From assembly GCA_017935225.1 (NCBI GenBank), contig JAGBIA010000026.1, positions 1 to 51,717 of the forward strand: DNA of 51,717 bases, in the 5' to 3' direction. The position numbers and the translations under genes are program-made. A model generated the notes under the pieces. That model had not been told where the DNA came from and ran no database searches. It was given only the letters and a program-made list of their open reading frames with translations. Within the stretch, counting starts at the first letter, position 1, and each line of letters starts with the position of its first letter. Below are positions 43,701-50,897 of this stretch, piece after piece. This stretch comes from Clostridia bacterium. Lineage in GTDB: Bacteria > Bacillota > Clostridia > Oscillospirales > CAG-272.

Positions 43701-43855
43701 CCGACGATGTTGAGCATTGTTGTTTTTCCGCATCCTGACGGACCGAGGATCGAAACGAATTCGTTCTCTCGGAAGCAAAGACTTACACCGTTGAGAGCTG
43801 CGACCGTCGTGTCACCCGTTTGATAGGTTTTGACGATATTCTTCAGTTCAAGCAT
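40724..43855 (-). CDS. Fused ABC exporter: ATPase plus FtsX/MacB-like permease
   Basis: This 1043-residue protein joins an ABC ATPase to a MacB/FtsX-type permease. ATPase motifs are GPSGCGKTT (from about residue 38), the signature MSGGQMQRVAIARAL, and ILLADEPTGALD. A first membrane helix near residue 290 (GIIGIALILSLSNGIQLF) is followed by a long extracytoplasmic region of about 580 residues, then three C-terminal helices (ISYVLIAFVSISLVVSSIM and others). Such fusions occur in many Firmicutes and probably drive mechanical work on envelope proteins, export peptides or confer resistance rather than import nutrients. ATG at 43855 follows AAAGGA; the frame extends six codons upstream only by a non-standard start. 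Confidence 0.93.
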   Translation of the reverse strand: MLELKNIVKTYQTGDTTVAALNGVSLCFRENEFVSILGPSGCGKTTMLNIVGGLDRYSDGDLIINGKSTKLFRDSDWDTYRNHSIGFVFQSYNLIPHQTVLANVELALTLSGVSKSERRARAVEALTKVGLGDQLHKKPNQMSGGQMQRVAIARALVNNPDILLADEPTGALDTHTSVQIMDLLKEVASDRLVIMVTHNPELAEQYSTRIVKLSDGQVIDDSDPLSEEEYAALAKKDTERRIQISKNKKALKAEQKKTSMSFATAISLSMKNLMTKKGRTVMTSFAGSIGIIGIALILSLSNGIQLFIDQVQEDTLSTYPLSIYEQTQDMAAMMEAMTATSDNDEEHDDDKIYVDNSLDSMVTAMTSTRPNNLEAFKKYIDENYEEIEDYVSDIQYTYNFDLQLYTNDGKLKLGLENMFKNMGDSFSSFGSLMESAGSAGINVFSEMINNQDLLDQQYDLVDGHWPTSKDEVVLVVGKNNSISKMALYMLGVLDQSELEGIMNSIMAGDKYESEDIEPYPIDYFLDMKFKLINTEDFFIESDRTYTVGDKTYPVWNDVRDFYTEDQLSKFITDNSIELKISGVVRPKVDASATSISGVIGYTKDLTDYILQMNKESNVITQQVETPDVNVLTGLGFERTKYTPETIDELINKIDDSMMEQFYAYMTQMIKTEEEFASQLDIKDEAGFKNVFFLLPNENKIELINTMLAAASADPQNTMGLMGLAGAINGMMKEDKVFSDVTPENLATFLPYMDIPHFYVLINGIETTNPITQEPMTIPGLVTLAGEETMNAIYTSVSAALKEMTVTEEIFLAILHGFPADSEEFIQLEEALYSFAPQTDATYKSTLTELGNATKERPASINFYAKDFHAKENVEQFIADYNAGVEEKDQLEYTDIIGIMMSSVSIIIDVISYVLIAFVSISLVVSSIMIGIITNISVLERTKEIGILRAIGASKKDISRVFNAETFIIGVTAGIIGILFTILLCIPVNAIIQALSGFSNINAVLPWAGAIILVIISMFLTIIAGLIPSKNASKKDPVVALRTE

Positions 43856-43990
43856 TTTATTTCCTTTCTGCAAAGAAGATTTAACTTCCTAAGATAAAAT
43901 ATAATATACAAGTATAATACCTAATTTTTAAGTGTAGATAATGATTGTGATAATATTTTGTGAATAATTGTGATGACTTTGTGAAAAGCT

Positions 43991-44017
43991 TCAAGGCTGT
44001 CGCGACAACAGCCTTGA
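43991..44017 (-). terminator. Terminator after rpe
   Basis: TCAAGGCTGT (43991-44000) and ACAGCCTTGA (44008-44017) form a 10-pair stem; on the minus strand AGCTTTT follows. It ends the rpe transcript. The rest of 43856-44029 shows only A/T-rich sequence that may carry the ABC promoter. Confidence 0.75.
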
Positions 44018-44029
44018 GTCAGGTGATTT

Positions 44030-44698
44030 TTACTTATAAGGATGCTCGTCTGCGCTCTTGCGCATAGCGCGCATAACTGTATCAGGGTCCTCTGCCTTGA
44101 ATATTGCCGAGCCTGCAACGACGACGTTCGCGCCTGCCTCGGTCAGCATATAGAGGTTGTCAGCTCCAATTCCGCCATCGACCTCGATGTCAAGCTTCAA
44201 TCCCTGAGCCTCTGCGTAGTCGCGGAGGACCTTGACCTTTTTCACGGTCTCGGGGATGAGCTTCTGACCGCCAAATCCCGGCTCTACAGTCATTACAAGC
44301 ACCATATCGAGCTCGCTCATCATAGGGAAGAGAAGCTCGGGGGGAGTCGCGGGCTTGATCGAAACTGCCGCGCGCACACCTTTGGAATGAATGTATCTCA
44401 CTACGCTCAACGGATCGTCACAGCTCTCGTAGTGGATGGTGATGATATCCGCGCCCGCCTTGACGAAATCGTCGATATATCTTATCGGGTCTGTGATCAT
44501 AAGATGCACGTCAAAGACCATTTTGCTATGCTTGCGGAGCGAAGAGATAACGGGTGCACCGAAGCTGATATTGGGAACGAAAATGCCGTCCATAACGTCG
44601 AGGTGCAGATACTCTGCGCCTGCTCTCTCTACCTTTGCTACATCCTCAGCAAGCCTTGAAAAGTCGGCGGCGAGGACTGAGGGGGAAATAATGATCAT
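44030..44698 (-). CDS. rpe: Ribulose-phosphate 3-epimerase
   Basis: This 222-residue TIM-barrel enzyme interconverts ribulose 5-phosphate and xylulose 5-phosphate in the pentose phosphate pathway. Family blocks are SPSVLAADFSRL, LHLDVMDGIFVPNISFG (metal histidine and catalytic aspartate), FDVHLMI, TVEPGFGGQKL and EVDGGIG. Length is normal. The ribosome site AAAGGAG is present. It is 174 bases after ispF, with an imperfect hairpin between them, so it may be transcribed separately from the ispD-ispF genes. Confidence 0.96.
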   Translation of the reverse strand: MIIISPSVLAADFSRLAEDVAKVERAGAEYLHLDVMDGIFVPNISFGAPVISSLRKHSKMVFDVHLMITDPIRYIDDFVKAGADIITIHYESCDDPLSVVRYIHSKGVRAAVSIKPATPPELLFPMMSELDMVLVMTVEPGFGGQKLIPETVKKVKVLRDYAEAQGLKLDIEVDGGIGADNLYMLTEAGANVVVAGSAIFKAEDPDTVMRAMRKSADEHPYK

Positions 44699-44834
44699 AA
44701 AATTCTCCTTTTGGATAACAAAAATATCTTCTCACTCATAAAATGGCAGAGAAGGCAAAATGAATAGCCGCGGAAGAGACATTAAAGTCAAGGACAGAAA
44801 TTAAACATCCGCGGTAATTCGTTTTTGGGGGCAG

Positions 44835-44865
44835 CCGTGCTAAAAGCACGGAGCCTGCCTCCGCT
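44835..44865. other. Imperfect hairpin between ispF and rpe
   Basis: CCGTGC and GCACGG pair around TAAAA, with flanking GGCAG and CTGCC pairing after a bulge. No T run follows on the minus strand, so it is not a clear terminator. The rest of 44699-44872 shows nothing recognisable. Confidence 0.4.
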
Positions 44866-44872
44866 TTGATCT

Positions 44873-45346
44873 CTATTTTTCTATAATGCAAACTGCGTGT
44901 GCCGAGATACCGAGACCTTCGCCGCTAAAGCCAAGGCCCTCCTCGGTCGTCGCCTTTACGCTGACCGCATCGACATCCATACCGAGCGCGAAGGCTATTC
45001 TTTTGCGCATCTCGGGGATATGCGGCGCAAGCTTGGGAGCTTGCGCTATCACGGTAGCGTCGATGTTTACGGGGCGGTATCCGAGCCCCGTCAGCTTGAC
45101 TCCCACCTTGCGCAGAAGTACAAGGCTGTCCGCGTCCTTATAAGCGGGGTCATTATCGGGGAAAAGCTTGCCTATATCGCCGAGAGCCGCCGCACCGAGC
45201 AGTGAATCGGCTATAGCGTGCAAAAGTACGTCTGCGTCTGAGTGCCCGAGAAGCCCTTTCTCGTAAGGGATCTCAACGCCTCCGAGGACAAGCCTTCTGC
45301 CCTCTGTTAGTCTGTGGACGTCATATCCGTGTCCTATTCTGATCAT
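44873..45346 (-). CDS. ispF: 2-C-methyl-D-erythritol 2,4-cyclodiphosphate synthase
   Basis: This 157-residue enzyme of the non-mevalonate isoprenoid route has metal ligands in the start motif [10 protein letters not shown], then [17 protein letters not shown] and [13 protein letters not shown]. The late block [15 protein letters not shown]-like sequence ([14 protein letters not shown]) is diagnostic. Length is normal. It overlaps ispD by four bases (ATGA-type), so IspD and IspF are made together, as in many bacteria. Confidence 0.96.
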   Translation of the reverse strand: MIRIGHGYDVHRLTEGRRLVLGGVEIPYEKGLLGHSDADVLLHAIADSLLGAAALGDIGKLFPDNDPAYKDADSLVLLRKVGVKLTGLGYRPVNIDATVIAQAPKLAPHIPEMRKRIAFALGMDVDAVSVKATTEEGLGFSGEGLGISAHAVCIIEK

Positions 45347-46128
45347 TTTGCATCGCTCCCGTAATATATCTCGGGTTCATTCTCTTTGCGGTACTCGAGA
45401 ATGCCTTTTGCGACCGCAAGGTCATCGTAGGTGGTGATCTTTATATTTTGCGCACCGCACTCAACGAGTCTGATCGGGTGACCTATGAACTCGACCAGCG
45501 AGTTATCATCGGTACCCTCAAATTTCTTACCTGACGTGATGACAGAAGCCGCGCGGTAGAGCTTGGTCTTGAACACCTGCGGTGTCTGTGCGAGCCAGAC
45601 TGTCTCGCGGTCAGCCGTAGAGTCGATAAAGCCCTTTTTATCTGCAATTTTTACGGTATCCGTGCTCTTGTGAGCAGCTGTTGCCGCCTTGTATTTGTAA
45701 GCCGAGCGGCAGACCTCACGTATCTGCTTGGGAGTGGTAAGGCAACGTGCGCCGTCGGCAATCGCGACGAACTTGGAGTGATCGTCTATAGCCTCGAGCC
45801 CCTTTGCGACCGATTCCTGACGGGTATCACCGCCCTTGACGATCTTAGTGACCTTACTGATATTAAATTCTTTTACGACCCTCTCCCAATATTCGATCTC
45901 GTCACGTCTTGCAACTATGACGATCTCGTGGATACAGTCGGTATTTTCATAAGCCTTGAGCGTATGAACGAGAACGGGAATACCGCAAAGCTTCTGCATC
46001 TGCTTTGTTACGTTTCCGCCGAAACGCTCGGAAAGTCCCGCAGCCGCGATGATCGCGGAAGTGAAATTCTTCGGGTGATCAGAGCCCGAGATAGCTCTTA
46101 GAACACCTGCTATTTTCTTGACACACAA
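45343..46128 (-). CDS. ispD: 2-C-methyl-D-erythritol 4-phosphate cytidylyltransferase
   Basis: This 261-residue enzyme activates methylerythritol phosphate with CTP in isoprenoid synthesis. The nucleotidyltransferase loop is [13 protein letters not shown] with KQMQKL, followed by VAIADGAR in place of the usual HDGAR, and WLAQTPQVF. The loop starts about 27 residues in, a longer N-terminus than usual; TTG at 46128 is chosen because AAGGAGG lies eight bases upstream. If a later start were used, the leading segment ([12 protein letters not shown]) would be lost. The odd ADGAR in place of HDAAR is notable but the other core motifs fit. Confidence 0.88.
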   Translation of the reverse strand: MCVKKIAGVLRAISGSDHPKNFTSAIIAAAGLSERFGGNVTKQMQKLCGIPVLVHTLKAYENTDCIHEIVIVARRDEIEYWERVVKEFNISKVTKIVKGGDTRQESVAKGLEAIDDHSKFVAIADGARCLTTPKQIREVCRSAYKYKAATAAHKSTDTVKIADKKGFIDSTADRETVWLAQTPQVFKTKLYRAASVITSGKKFEGTDDNSLVEFIGHPIRLVECGAQNIKITTYDDLAVAKGILEYRKENEPEIYYGSDAK

Positions 46129-46136
46129 AATAGCAG

Positions 46137-46143
46137 CCTCCTT
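46137..46143 (-). promoter_or_regulatory. Strong Shine-Dalgarno supporting a TTG start for ispD
   Basis: AAGGAGG on the minus strand, eight bases before TTG at 46128. No ATG is suitably placed. Confidence 0.65.
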
Positions 46144-46172
46144 GAATTAAAGATTTGTATTTTAATTAACTA

Positions 46173-46622
46173 TCAGAGATTGTTGTCCTCGATGTCCTTC
46201 AGCATAGCAACTCTGGTCACGTGGTTGCCGCTGTTTGCGTATTCTGCCTCAAGAAATGCATCGACGAGATCAAGAGCAAGTCCGATGCCGACAACGCGCT
46301 GACCGAAGCAAAGCACATTTGCGTCGTTGTGCTCACGTGTAAGTCTTGCCGAGAAAACGTCCGAGCAGCAAGCCGCGCGTATGCCCTTGTGCTTGTTTGC
46401 AGCGATAGACATTCCTATACCCGTGCCGCAGATAAGTATACCGAGCTGACATTCGCCCGAGAGTACCTTCTCGCAAGCGGCAGAAGCGAATTTGGGATAG
46501 TGACAGCTTGCAGATGAGAAAGTACCTACCTCAACTACCTCGTGTCCTTTTTCCTTGATGTGAGCGATCACCGCGTCTTTGATCTCAAAGCCTGCGTGAT
46601 CGCAACCGAGAACGATCTTCAT
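46173..46622 (-). CDS. rpiB: Ribose 5-phosphate isomerase B
   Basis: This 149-residue isomerase interconverts ribose 5-phosphate and ribulose 5-phosphate. Motifs are GCDHAGFEIK, the cysteine loop ILICGTGIGMSIAANK and REHNDANVLCFG. ATG at 46622 is preferred: it starts MKIVLGCDHAG as in the family, after GAAAGG; an upstream extension of 20 residues is non-homologous. Length is normal. It lies between tsaB and ispD, with rpe further along, placing two pentose-phosphate enzymes in one operon. Confidence 0.95.
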   Translation of the reverse strand: MKIVLGCDHAGFEIKDAVIAHIKEKGHEVVEVGTFSSASCHYPKFASAACEKVLSGECQLGILICGTGIGMSIAANKHKGIRAACCSDVFSARLTREHNDANVLCFGQRVVGIGLALDLVDAFLEAEYANSGNHVTRVAMLKDIEDNNL

Positions 46623-46647
46623 AATATTTGTTTCCTTTCGGTAAAAT

Positions 46648-47349
46648 TTACTTATTTGTCGCTTCACGCTCGGCGCGCTCACGCTCTGCCTGAGAGGGTC
46701 GGAGATATTCTACTCCGAGCTCGGCATCCGAGCAATATTTGCCGCTCTCATATGCCGCAAGAGCTGCTTCTGCGACAGAGAACGCTGACTGGTGACGAAG
46801 TCTTTCGGGAACGGGGCGAACCGTAGTTTTCTCAAAGCCGCCAATGCATATATCGTATCCGTCACCTGCGAGCACGGTCTCCTCGTTGTATTCTGCGAGC
46901 ATTCCGTCAAGCTCGGCGATCGAGATTGCAAGATCCTCGGTCAGTCTCTCGAGTTTCTCGCCGTCAGAGCGGAAGATCGCGGTGTATACCTGCGAGCGTC
47001 TTGCGTTCATTACGGGGCAGACGATCCCCTTGTGAAATCTGAGATTGTACGCGATCGCTTCAAGCGTGGAGACTCCGACGCAGGGCTTGTCCGATGCGAA
47101 CGCAAGTCCCTTGACGGTCGCCGTGCCTATTCTCACACCTGTGAACGAGCCGGGACCTGTCGATACCGCGAAGAGATCGACGTCGCCAATCTCCATCGAG
47201 AAGAAGGAGAGCAGGGACTCTATCATAGGAAGTAGAGTTTCGCTATGCGTATTTTTGTTATTGAGAGTGTATTCCGCCAGCAAGCGTCCGCTCTCTGAGA
47301 GAGCGACCGACGCTACGGTTGCAGACGAATCTACCGATAAAATTTTCAT
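46648..47349 (-). CDS. tsaB: tRNA threonylcarbamoyladenosine synthesis protein TsaB
   Basis: This 233-residue actin-fold protein works with TsaD and TsaE to make t6A37 in ANN-reading tRNAs. It has the N-terminal block MKILSVDSSATVASVAL, the NNKNTHSETLLP stretch and STGPGSFTGVRIG, followed by KGLAFASDKP. It lacks the zinc site of TsaD, as expected. The tail EREATNK is charged. It lies between tsaE and rpiB with 22 to 25 base spacers; the ribosome site AAAGG is present. Confidence 0.95.
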   Translation of the reverse strand: MKILSVDSSATVASVALSESGRLLAEYTLNNKNTHSETLLPMIESLLSFFSMEIGDVDLFAVSTGPGSFTGVRIGTATVKGLAFASDKPCVGVSTLEAIAYNLRFHKGIVCPVMNARRSQVYTAIFRSDGEKLERLTEDLAISIAELDGMLAEYNEETVLAGDGYDICIGGFEKTTVRPVPERLRHQSAFSVAEAALAAYESGKYCSDAELGVEYLRPSQAERERAEREATNK

Positions 47350-47371
47350 ATAGATTTCCTTTCGGTAAGGC

Positions 47372-47827
47372 TTACTGACGCACGAGAGTTATCTTTCTCT
47401 TGTCGGGTTCGTCGACCGAGCATTTTTCGATAGTTACGGAAAAGCGCTCGTCGGGCAGGGCATATTCGATATTCTCGCTCCACTCGACAAGGCAGATGCC
47501 ACTATCAAGATAGTCGTAAAAGCCTATGGAGTATAGCTCGTCCTCATCGTTAATGCGGTACATATCGAAGTGGAAGACGGGCGGATTTTTGCCACCCTTG
47601 ACTCTGTATTCGTTCACGAGCGCGAAGGTGGGTGATTTTACTCTTGCGCCCGGCGAGACGACCGACGCAAAGCCGCGCACGAAGGCAGTCTTACCTACTC
47701 CGAGATCTCCGTAGAGTGCTATAAAGCGCGGGAGCTCGCTATCTTCGAGCATCGCGCCCGCAAGCTCTGCGCCTATGCGCTCGGTCTGTGCGGGAGAGCT
47801 TGTGTAAAATGTTTCGGGAAATTGCAT
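47372..47827 (-). CDS. tsaE: tRNA threonylcarbamoyladenosine synthesis ATPase TsaE
   Basis: This 151-residue P-loop ATPase regulates the TsaBD complex. Walker A is GDLGVGKTAFVRG, followed by VKSPTFALVNEY and HFDMYRINDEDELYSIGFYDYL, then CLVEWSENIEYALP. Family length is normal. It is 24 bases downstream of fhs and 22 before tsaB, in one operon. AAGGAAAG precedes ATG. Confidence 0.95.
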   Translation of the reverse strand: MQFPETFYTSSPAQTERIGAELAGAMLEDSELPRFIALYGDLGVGKTAFVRGFASVVSPGARVKSPTFALVNEYRVKGGKNPPVFHFDMYRINDEDELYSIGFYDYLDSGICLVEWSENIEYALPDERFSVTIEKCSVDEPDKRKITLVRQ

Positions 47828-47851
47828 ATACTTTCCTTCAAAAATTGCTTA

Positions 47852-49525
47852 TCAGAACAGACCCGTGATGTTGCCGTCGTCGTCGACGTCGATCGAGAAT
47901 GCGGCAGGCTTCTTGGGAAGACCGGGCATAGTCATGATCGCGCCGGTGAGAACGACGATGAACTCAGCACCTGCCGAGAGCTTGACCTCGCGCACCGTGA
48001 GAGTAAATCCCTCGGGGCGACCGAGCTTTGCCGCGTCGTCAGAAAGCGAGTACTGTGTCTTTGCCACGCAGATGGGGAATGTCGAATACTTGGGGTCAAG
48101 TGCTTCGATCTCTGCAATATTCTTGAGAGCCGCCGCGTCGTACTTGACGTCAGCCGCGCCGTATATCTTGGTTGCTACAGCCGCGATCTTTTCCTTGATG
48201 GAAAGCTCGTCGGCGTACATAAATTCAAAATTCTTTTCCTTTTCGCAAGCGGCAACTACCTTGTTAGCGAGGTCGATTCCGCCCTCGCCGCCCTTTGCGA
48301 ATACCTCGGAGAGCGCGAAGTCAGCACTCTTTTCGGTGCAGATCTTCTCAATATAAGCAAGCTCTGCGTCGGTGTCGCTGCCGAAGCGGTTGATCGCGAC
48401 GACTACGGGCAGACCGTATTTGCGAAGATTGTCTATGTGAGCCTCGAGGTTTACAGCACCCTTTGCCAGAGCGTCGAGGTTTTCAGTGCCGAGCTCGGTC
48501 TTTGCAACGCCGCCGTTGTACTTGAGCGCGCGGACGGTAGCCACCAAAACTACTGCGTCGGGGGTAAGACCTGCCTTGCGGCACTTGATGTCAAGGAACT
48601 TCTCAGCTCCGAGGTCAGCGCCAAAGCCTGCCTCGGTAATGGTGTAATCAGCGAGCTTGAGCGCAAGCTTTGTAGCTCTTACAGAGTTACAGCCGTGCGC
48701 GATATTAGCGAAAGGACCGCCGTGGATGAGAGCGGGTGTGTTCTCGAGCGTCTGAACGAGGTTGGGCTTGATAGCATCCTTGAGAAGAGCTGCCATAGCG
48801 CCGTTAGCCTGAAGCTCGCGGCAGTAAACGGGCTTGCCGTCGTATGTGTAAGCAACGAGGATATTGCCAAGTCGCGCTTTGAGGTCGGAGATAGACTCTG
48901 CAAGGCAGAGAATAGCCATGATCTCGCTTGCAACCGTGATCATAAACTTGTCCTGTCTCGGAACGCCGTCCATCTTAGTGCCGAGACCGACGATGACGTT
49001 GCGCAGAGCGCGGTCGTTGGTGTCGGTGACTCTTGCGAAGAGCACGCGGCGGGGGTCGATACCGAGCTCGTTGCCCTGCGGGAGATGGTTGTCGATCATA
49101 GCGGAGAGAAGATTGTTAGCCGCGGTGATAGCGTGGAAGTCGCCCGTGAAGTGAAGGTTGATGTCCTCCATAGGAACTACCTGCGCGTAGCCGCCGCCTG
49201 CCGCACCGCCCTTGATTCCGAATACCGGACCGAGAGAGGGCTCGCGGAGCGCGATGATCGCGTTCTTGCCGATCTTATTCATAGCCATACCGAGACCGAC
49301 CGTAGTGGTGGTCTTGCCCTCACCTGCGGGGGTGGGGTTGATGGCGGTAACGAGAATGAGCTTGCCGTTCTTGCGGTCAGCCATTCTCTTGAGAAAAGCG
49401 TCGTTTATCTTAGCCTTGTACTTGCCGTAGAGCTCGAGCTCGTCGTCCTCGATTCCGAGAGTGGTGGCAATTTCGGTTATGGGAAGCATTTTCGCTTCTT
49501 TTGCAATTTCGATATCTGTTTTCAT
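47852..49525 (-). CDS. fhs: Formate-tetrahydrofolate ligase
   Basis: This 557-residue enzyme makes 10-formyl-tetrahydrofolate from formate, tetrahydrofolate and ATP, the entry of formate into one-carbon metabolism. The phosphate loop is [14 protein letters not shown]; other blocks are [35 protein letters not shown] and [11 protein letters not shown]. Length is normal. The ribosome site AGGAGA precedes ATG, and the promoter lies just upstream. Formate made by PflB at 24816 is a natural substrate, so the enzyme links to the riboswitch-controlled pfl operon. Confidence 0.97.
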   Translation of the reverse strand: MKTDIEIAKEAKMLPITEIATTLGIEDDELELYGKYKAKINDAFLKRMADRKNGKLILVTAINPTPAGEGKTTTTVGLGMAMNKIGKNAIIALREPSLGPVFGIKGGAAGGGYAQVVPMEDINLHFTGDFHAITAANNLLSAMIDNHLPQGNELGIDPRRVLFARVTDTNDRALRNVIVGLGTKMDGVPRQDKFMITVASEIMAILCLAESISDLKARLGNILVAYTYDGKPVYCRELQANGAMAALLKDAIKPNLVQTLENTPALIHGGPFANIAHGCNSVRATKLALKLADYTITEAGFGADLGAEKFLDIKCRKAGLTPDAVVLVATVRALKYNGGVAKTELGTENLDALAKGAVNLEAHIDNLRKYGLPVVVAINRFGSDTDAELAYIEKICTEKSADFALSEVFAKGGEGGIDLANKVVAACEKEKNFEFMYADELSIKEKIAAVATKIYGAADVKYDAAALKNIAEIEALDPKYSTFPICVAKTQYSLSDDAAKLGRPEGFTLTVREVKLSAGAEFIVVLTGAIMTMPGLPKKPAAFSIDVDDDGNITGLF

Positions 49526-49577
49526 TTGTCTTATCTCCTGTTGGTATAACTACCGTATTTAGATATAATATATTAAC

Positions 49578-49606
49578 AGTATACCACACTTTTGCCTTTG
49601 TGTAAA
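49578..49606 (-). promoter_or_regulatory. Promoter of the fhs operon
   Basis: Minus strand: TTTACA (49606-49601), a 17-base spacer with an internal TG two bases before the -10, and TATACT (49583-49578). Confidence 0.75.
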
Positions 49607-49650
49607 GGGGATACAAGATATTTTTACTATAAAAATAGTAGAAAATTCAC

Positions 49651-49679
49651 TTGACAGAGCACGTTTTTTGAGTTAAAAT
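49651..49679 (+). promoter_or_regulatory. Promoter of the divergent regulator
   Basis: TTGACA (49651-49656), a 17-base spacer and TAAAAT (49674-49679). It starts 45 bases from the fhs -35, so the two promoters are back to back. Confidence 0.8.
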
Positions 49680-49721
49680 ATATCATACGGTAAAAAGGAT
49701 ACGAAAGGCATACAAACAGAA

Positions 49722-50519
49722 ATGAGCAAGAAAAGCACTCAGTCGAGAGCAGAGCAGAAGCTCTCGATAATAAAAATTCTGCTGAAGGTTGGCGACAGCA
49801 CGCAAAAATCACTTGCAGAGACGCTTGGAGTAAGTCGCGCAACGGTCGCTTCGCTTTGCGAGGAGCTTATAGATAAAAAGCTGATATTCCGTCGCAACGA
49901 GCGATGCTACGCGCTCGATCCTGCGAAGGATTTTATGATACTCAAGATATACCGCGAGGTCTCAGAGCTCGTGAGCTGTGACTTCCTCGGCGGATGCACG
50001 CGCAGAGAGATACAGTACGCGACCTCGATGAGCCCCGAGGAGAACGCCGCGCGCGTTATGGGAATAGTAGAGAAGCATATGGAGCGTCAGCGCCCCACGG
50101 GTGTCGCGGTGATCGCGGATCTTGACAAAGCCGTAAGCGCGCCCAAGAGCTTTGACCTCTCGATGCTCCGCCCCGAGCTTATCGCAAGCGCGATAGGTGG
50201 ACGTTATCCCGACTCGTCGGTGCTTTACTACGATCCCTCGCACGAGATATCGCTTTATTGCTTCGACGGCGCTGTCATCGGAAGAGGACATATAGCCAAA
50301 AATGGAATGGAGAGCTCGCTCGGCGCTTTCTTTGAGATGTCGCGCCCCGACCGCCTTCTGCTCGATCTTTCGGGCTACGCAAAGGACGCGTTCCCCGAGA
50401 TCTACGCCATCCGCGCACTGTGCGAGAAGTGGGGAGTCGCGTTCTCTGCAACGAGATCGGACGAGCTCACACCCGATGAAGAAGAAACGGTAATGATGCT
50501 CATAGCAAAGATGCTTTGA
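49722..50519 (+). CDS. Winged-helix regulator with unrecognised C-terminal domain
   Basis: This 265-residue protein starts with a clear helix-turn-helix (KILLKVGDSTQKSLAETLGVSRATVASLCEELIDKKLI), as in ROK or MarR-like regulators. The rest shows alternating strands and helices (GVAVIADLDKAVS, DSSVLYYDPSHEISLYCFDGAVIGRGHIAKNGMESSLG, PDRLLLDLSGYA) that might be a worn ROK/actin-like fold, but no sugar or ATP motif or zinc site is seen. It diverges from fhs across a shared promoter region, so it may control fhs or itself. The ribosome site is weak (AAAGG). It is followed by its own terminator. Confidence 0.75.
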   Translation: MSKKSTQSRAEQKLSIIKILLKVGDSTQKSLAETLGVSRATVASLCEELIDKKLIFRRNERCYALDPAKDFMILKIYREVSELVSCDFLGGCTRREIQYATSMSPEENAARVMGIVEKHMERQRPTGVAVIADLDKAVSAPKSFDLSMLRPELIASAIGGRYPDSSVLYYDPSHEISLYCFDGAVIGRGHIAKNGMESSLGAFFEMSRPDRLLLDLSGYAKDAFPEIYAIRALCEKWGVAFSATRSDELTPDEEETVMMLIAKML

Positions 50520-50526
50520 TACGACA

Positions 50527-50553
50527 AAAAGGACGAGCTTAACTCGTCCTTTT
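50527..50553 (+). terminator. Terminator of the regulator gene
   Basis: AAAAGGACGAG (50527-50537) and CTCGTCCTTTT (50543-50553), loop CTTAA. Confidence 0.92.
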
Positions 50554-50598
50554 ATTGTTACTTGGAATGTTTATACCTCTCAGGCGTCTACGCCGCCA

Positions 50599-50622
50599 GC
50601 TCTCCTGAAAGGAGAGCCTTTT
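50599..50622 (+). terminator. Hairpin with T run
   Basis: GCTCTCCT (50599-50606) and AGGAGAGC (50610-50617), loop GAA, followed by C and five T. It may be a terminator or part of the dispersed repeat that follows. Confidence 0.6.
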
Positions 50623-50697
50623 TGGTATGTTTTAGTCTCGTTGGTTCTTGAACAGAACGCAATTCTTGGATTGAATTTTGACTGTAACTCACGTAAA

Positions 50698-50790
50698 GCC
50701 TCGCCTTCGGGGAGAGGTGGCACGCGAAGCGTGACGGATGAGGTGTTTTTTACTTGAACTAACTCCTCATCCACCGCCGGCGCGGTCACC
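50698..50790. repeat. REP-like paired palindromic element
   Basis: Two facing copies of one unit, each CCTCATCC, a variable hairpin and CACCT. The left copy, read on the minus strand, is CCTCATCC (50743-50736) with the stem CACGC/GCGTG (50733-50721) and CCACCT; the right copy is CCTCATCC (50765-50772), stem ACCGC/GCGGT (50773-50786) and CACC. The two CCTCATCC ends can pair with each other. A further stem, CCTC-GAGAGG, lies at 50699-50717. This matches dispersed intergenic repeats I know from gut Clostridia genomes. The rest of 50554-50897 shows no gene. Confidence 0.7.
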
Positions 50791-50872
50791 TTGATGTCTG
50801 CGTAACAAACTCAACGGTTGCTTGCAACATCGCTCTCACGCAGGAGAAGACTTTTTTACGCAGTAAACAAAA

Positions 50873-50891
50873 GCCCCGCGCGAGGCGGGGC
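50873..50891 (-). terminator. Terminator of the PolC-like gene
   Basis: GCCCCGC (50873-50879) and GCGGGGC (50885-50891), loop GCGAG. On the minus strand it is followed by TTTTGTTT, seven bases after the gene's stop. Confidence 0.85.
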
Positions 50892-50897
50892 AAGAAA

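Noticed and set aside
47822-49549. 575-residue plus-strand frame
   Set aside because: It mirrors fhs exactly and has no motif of its own.
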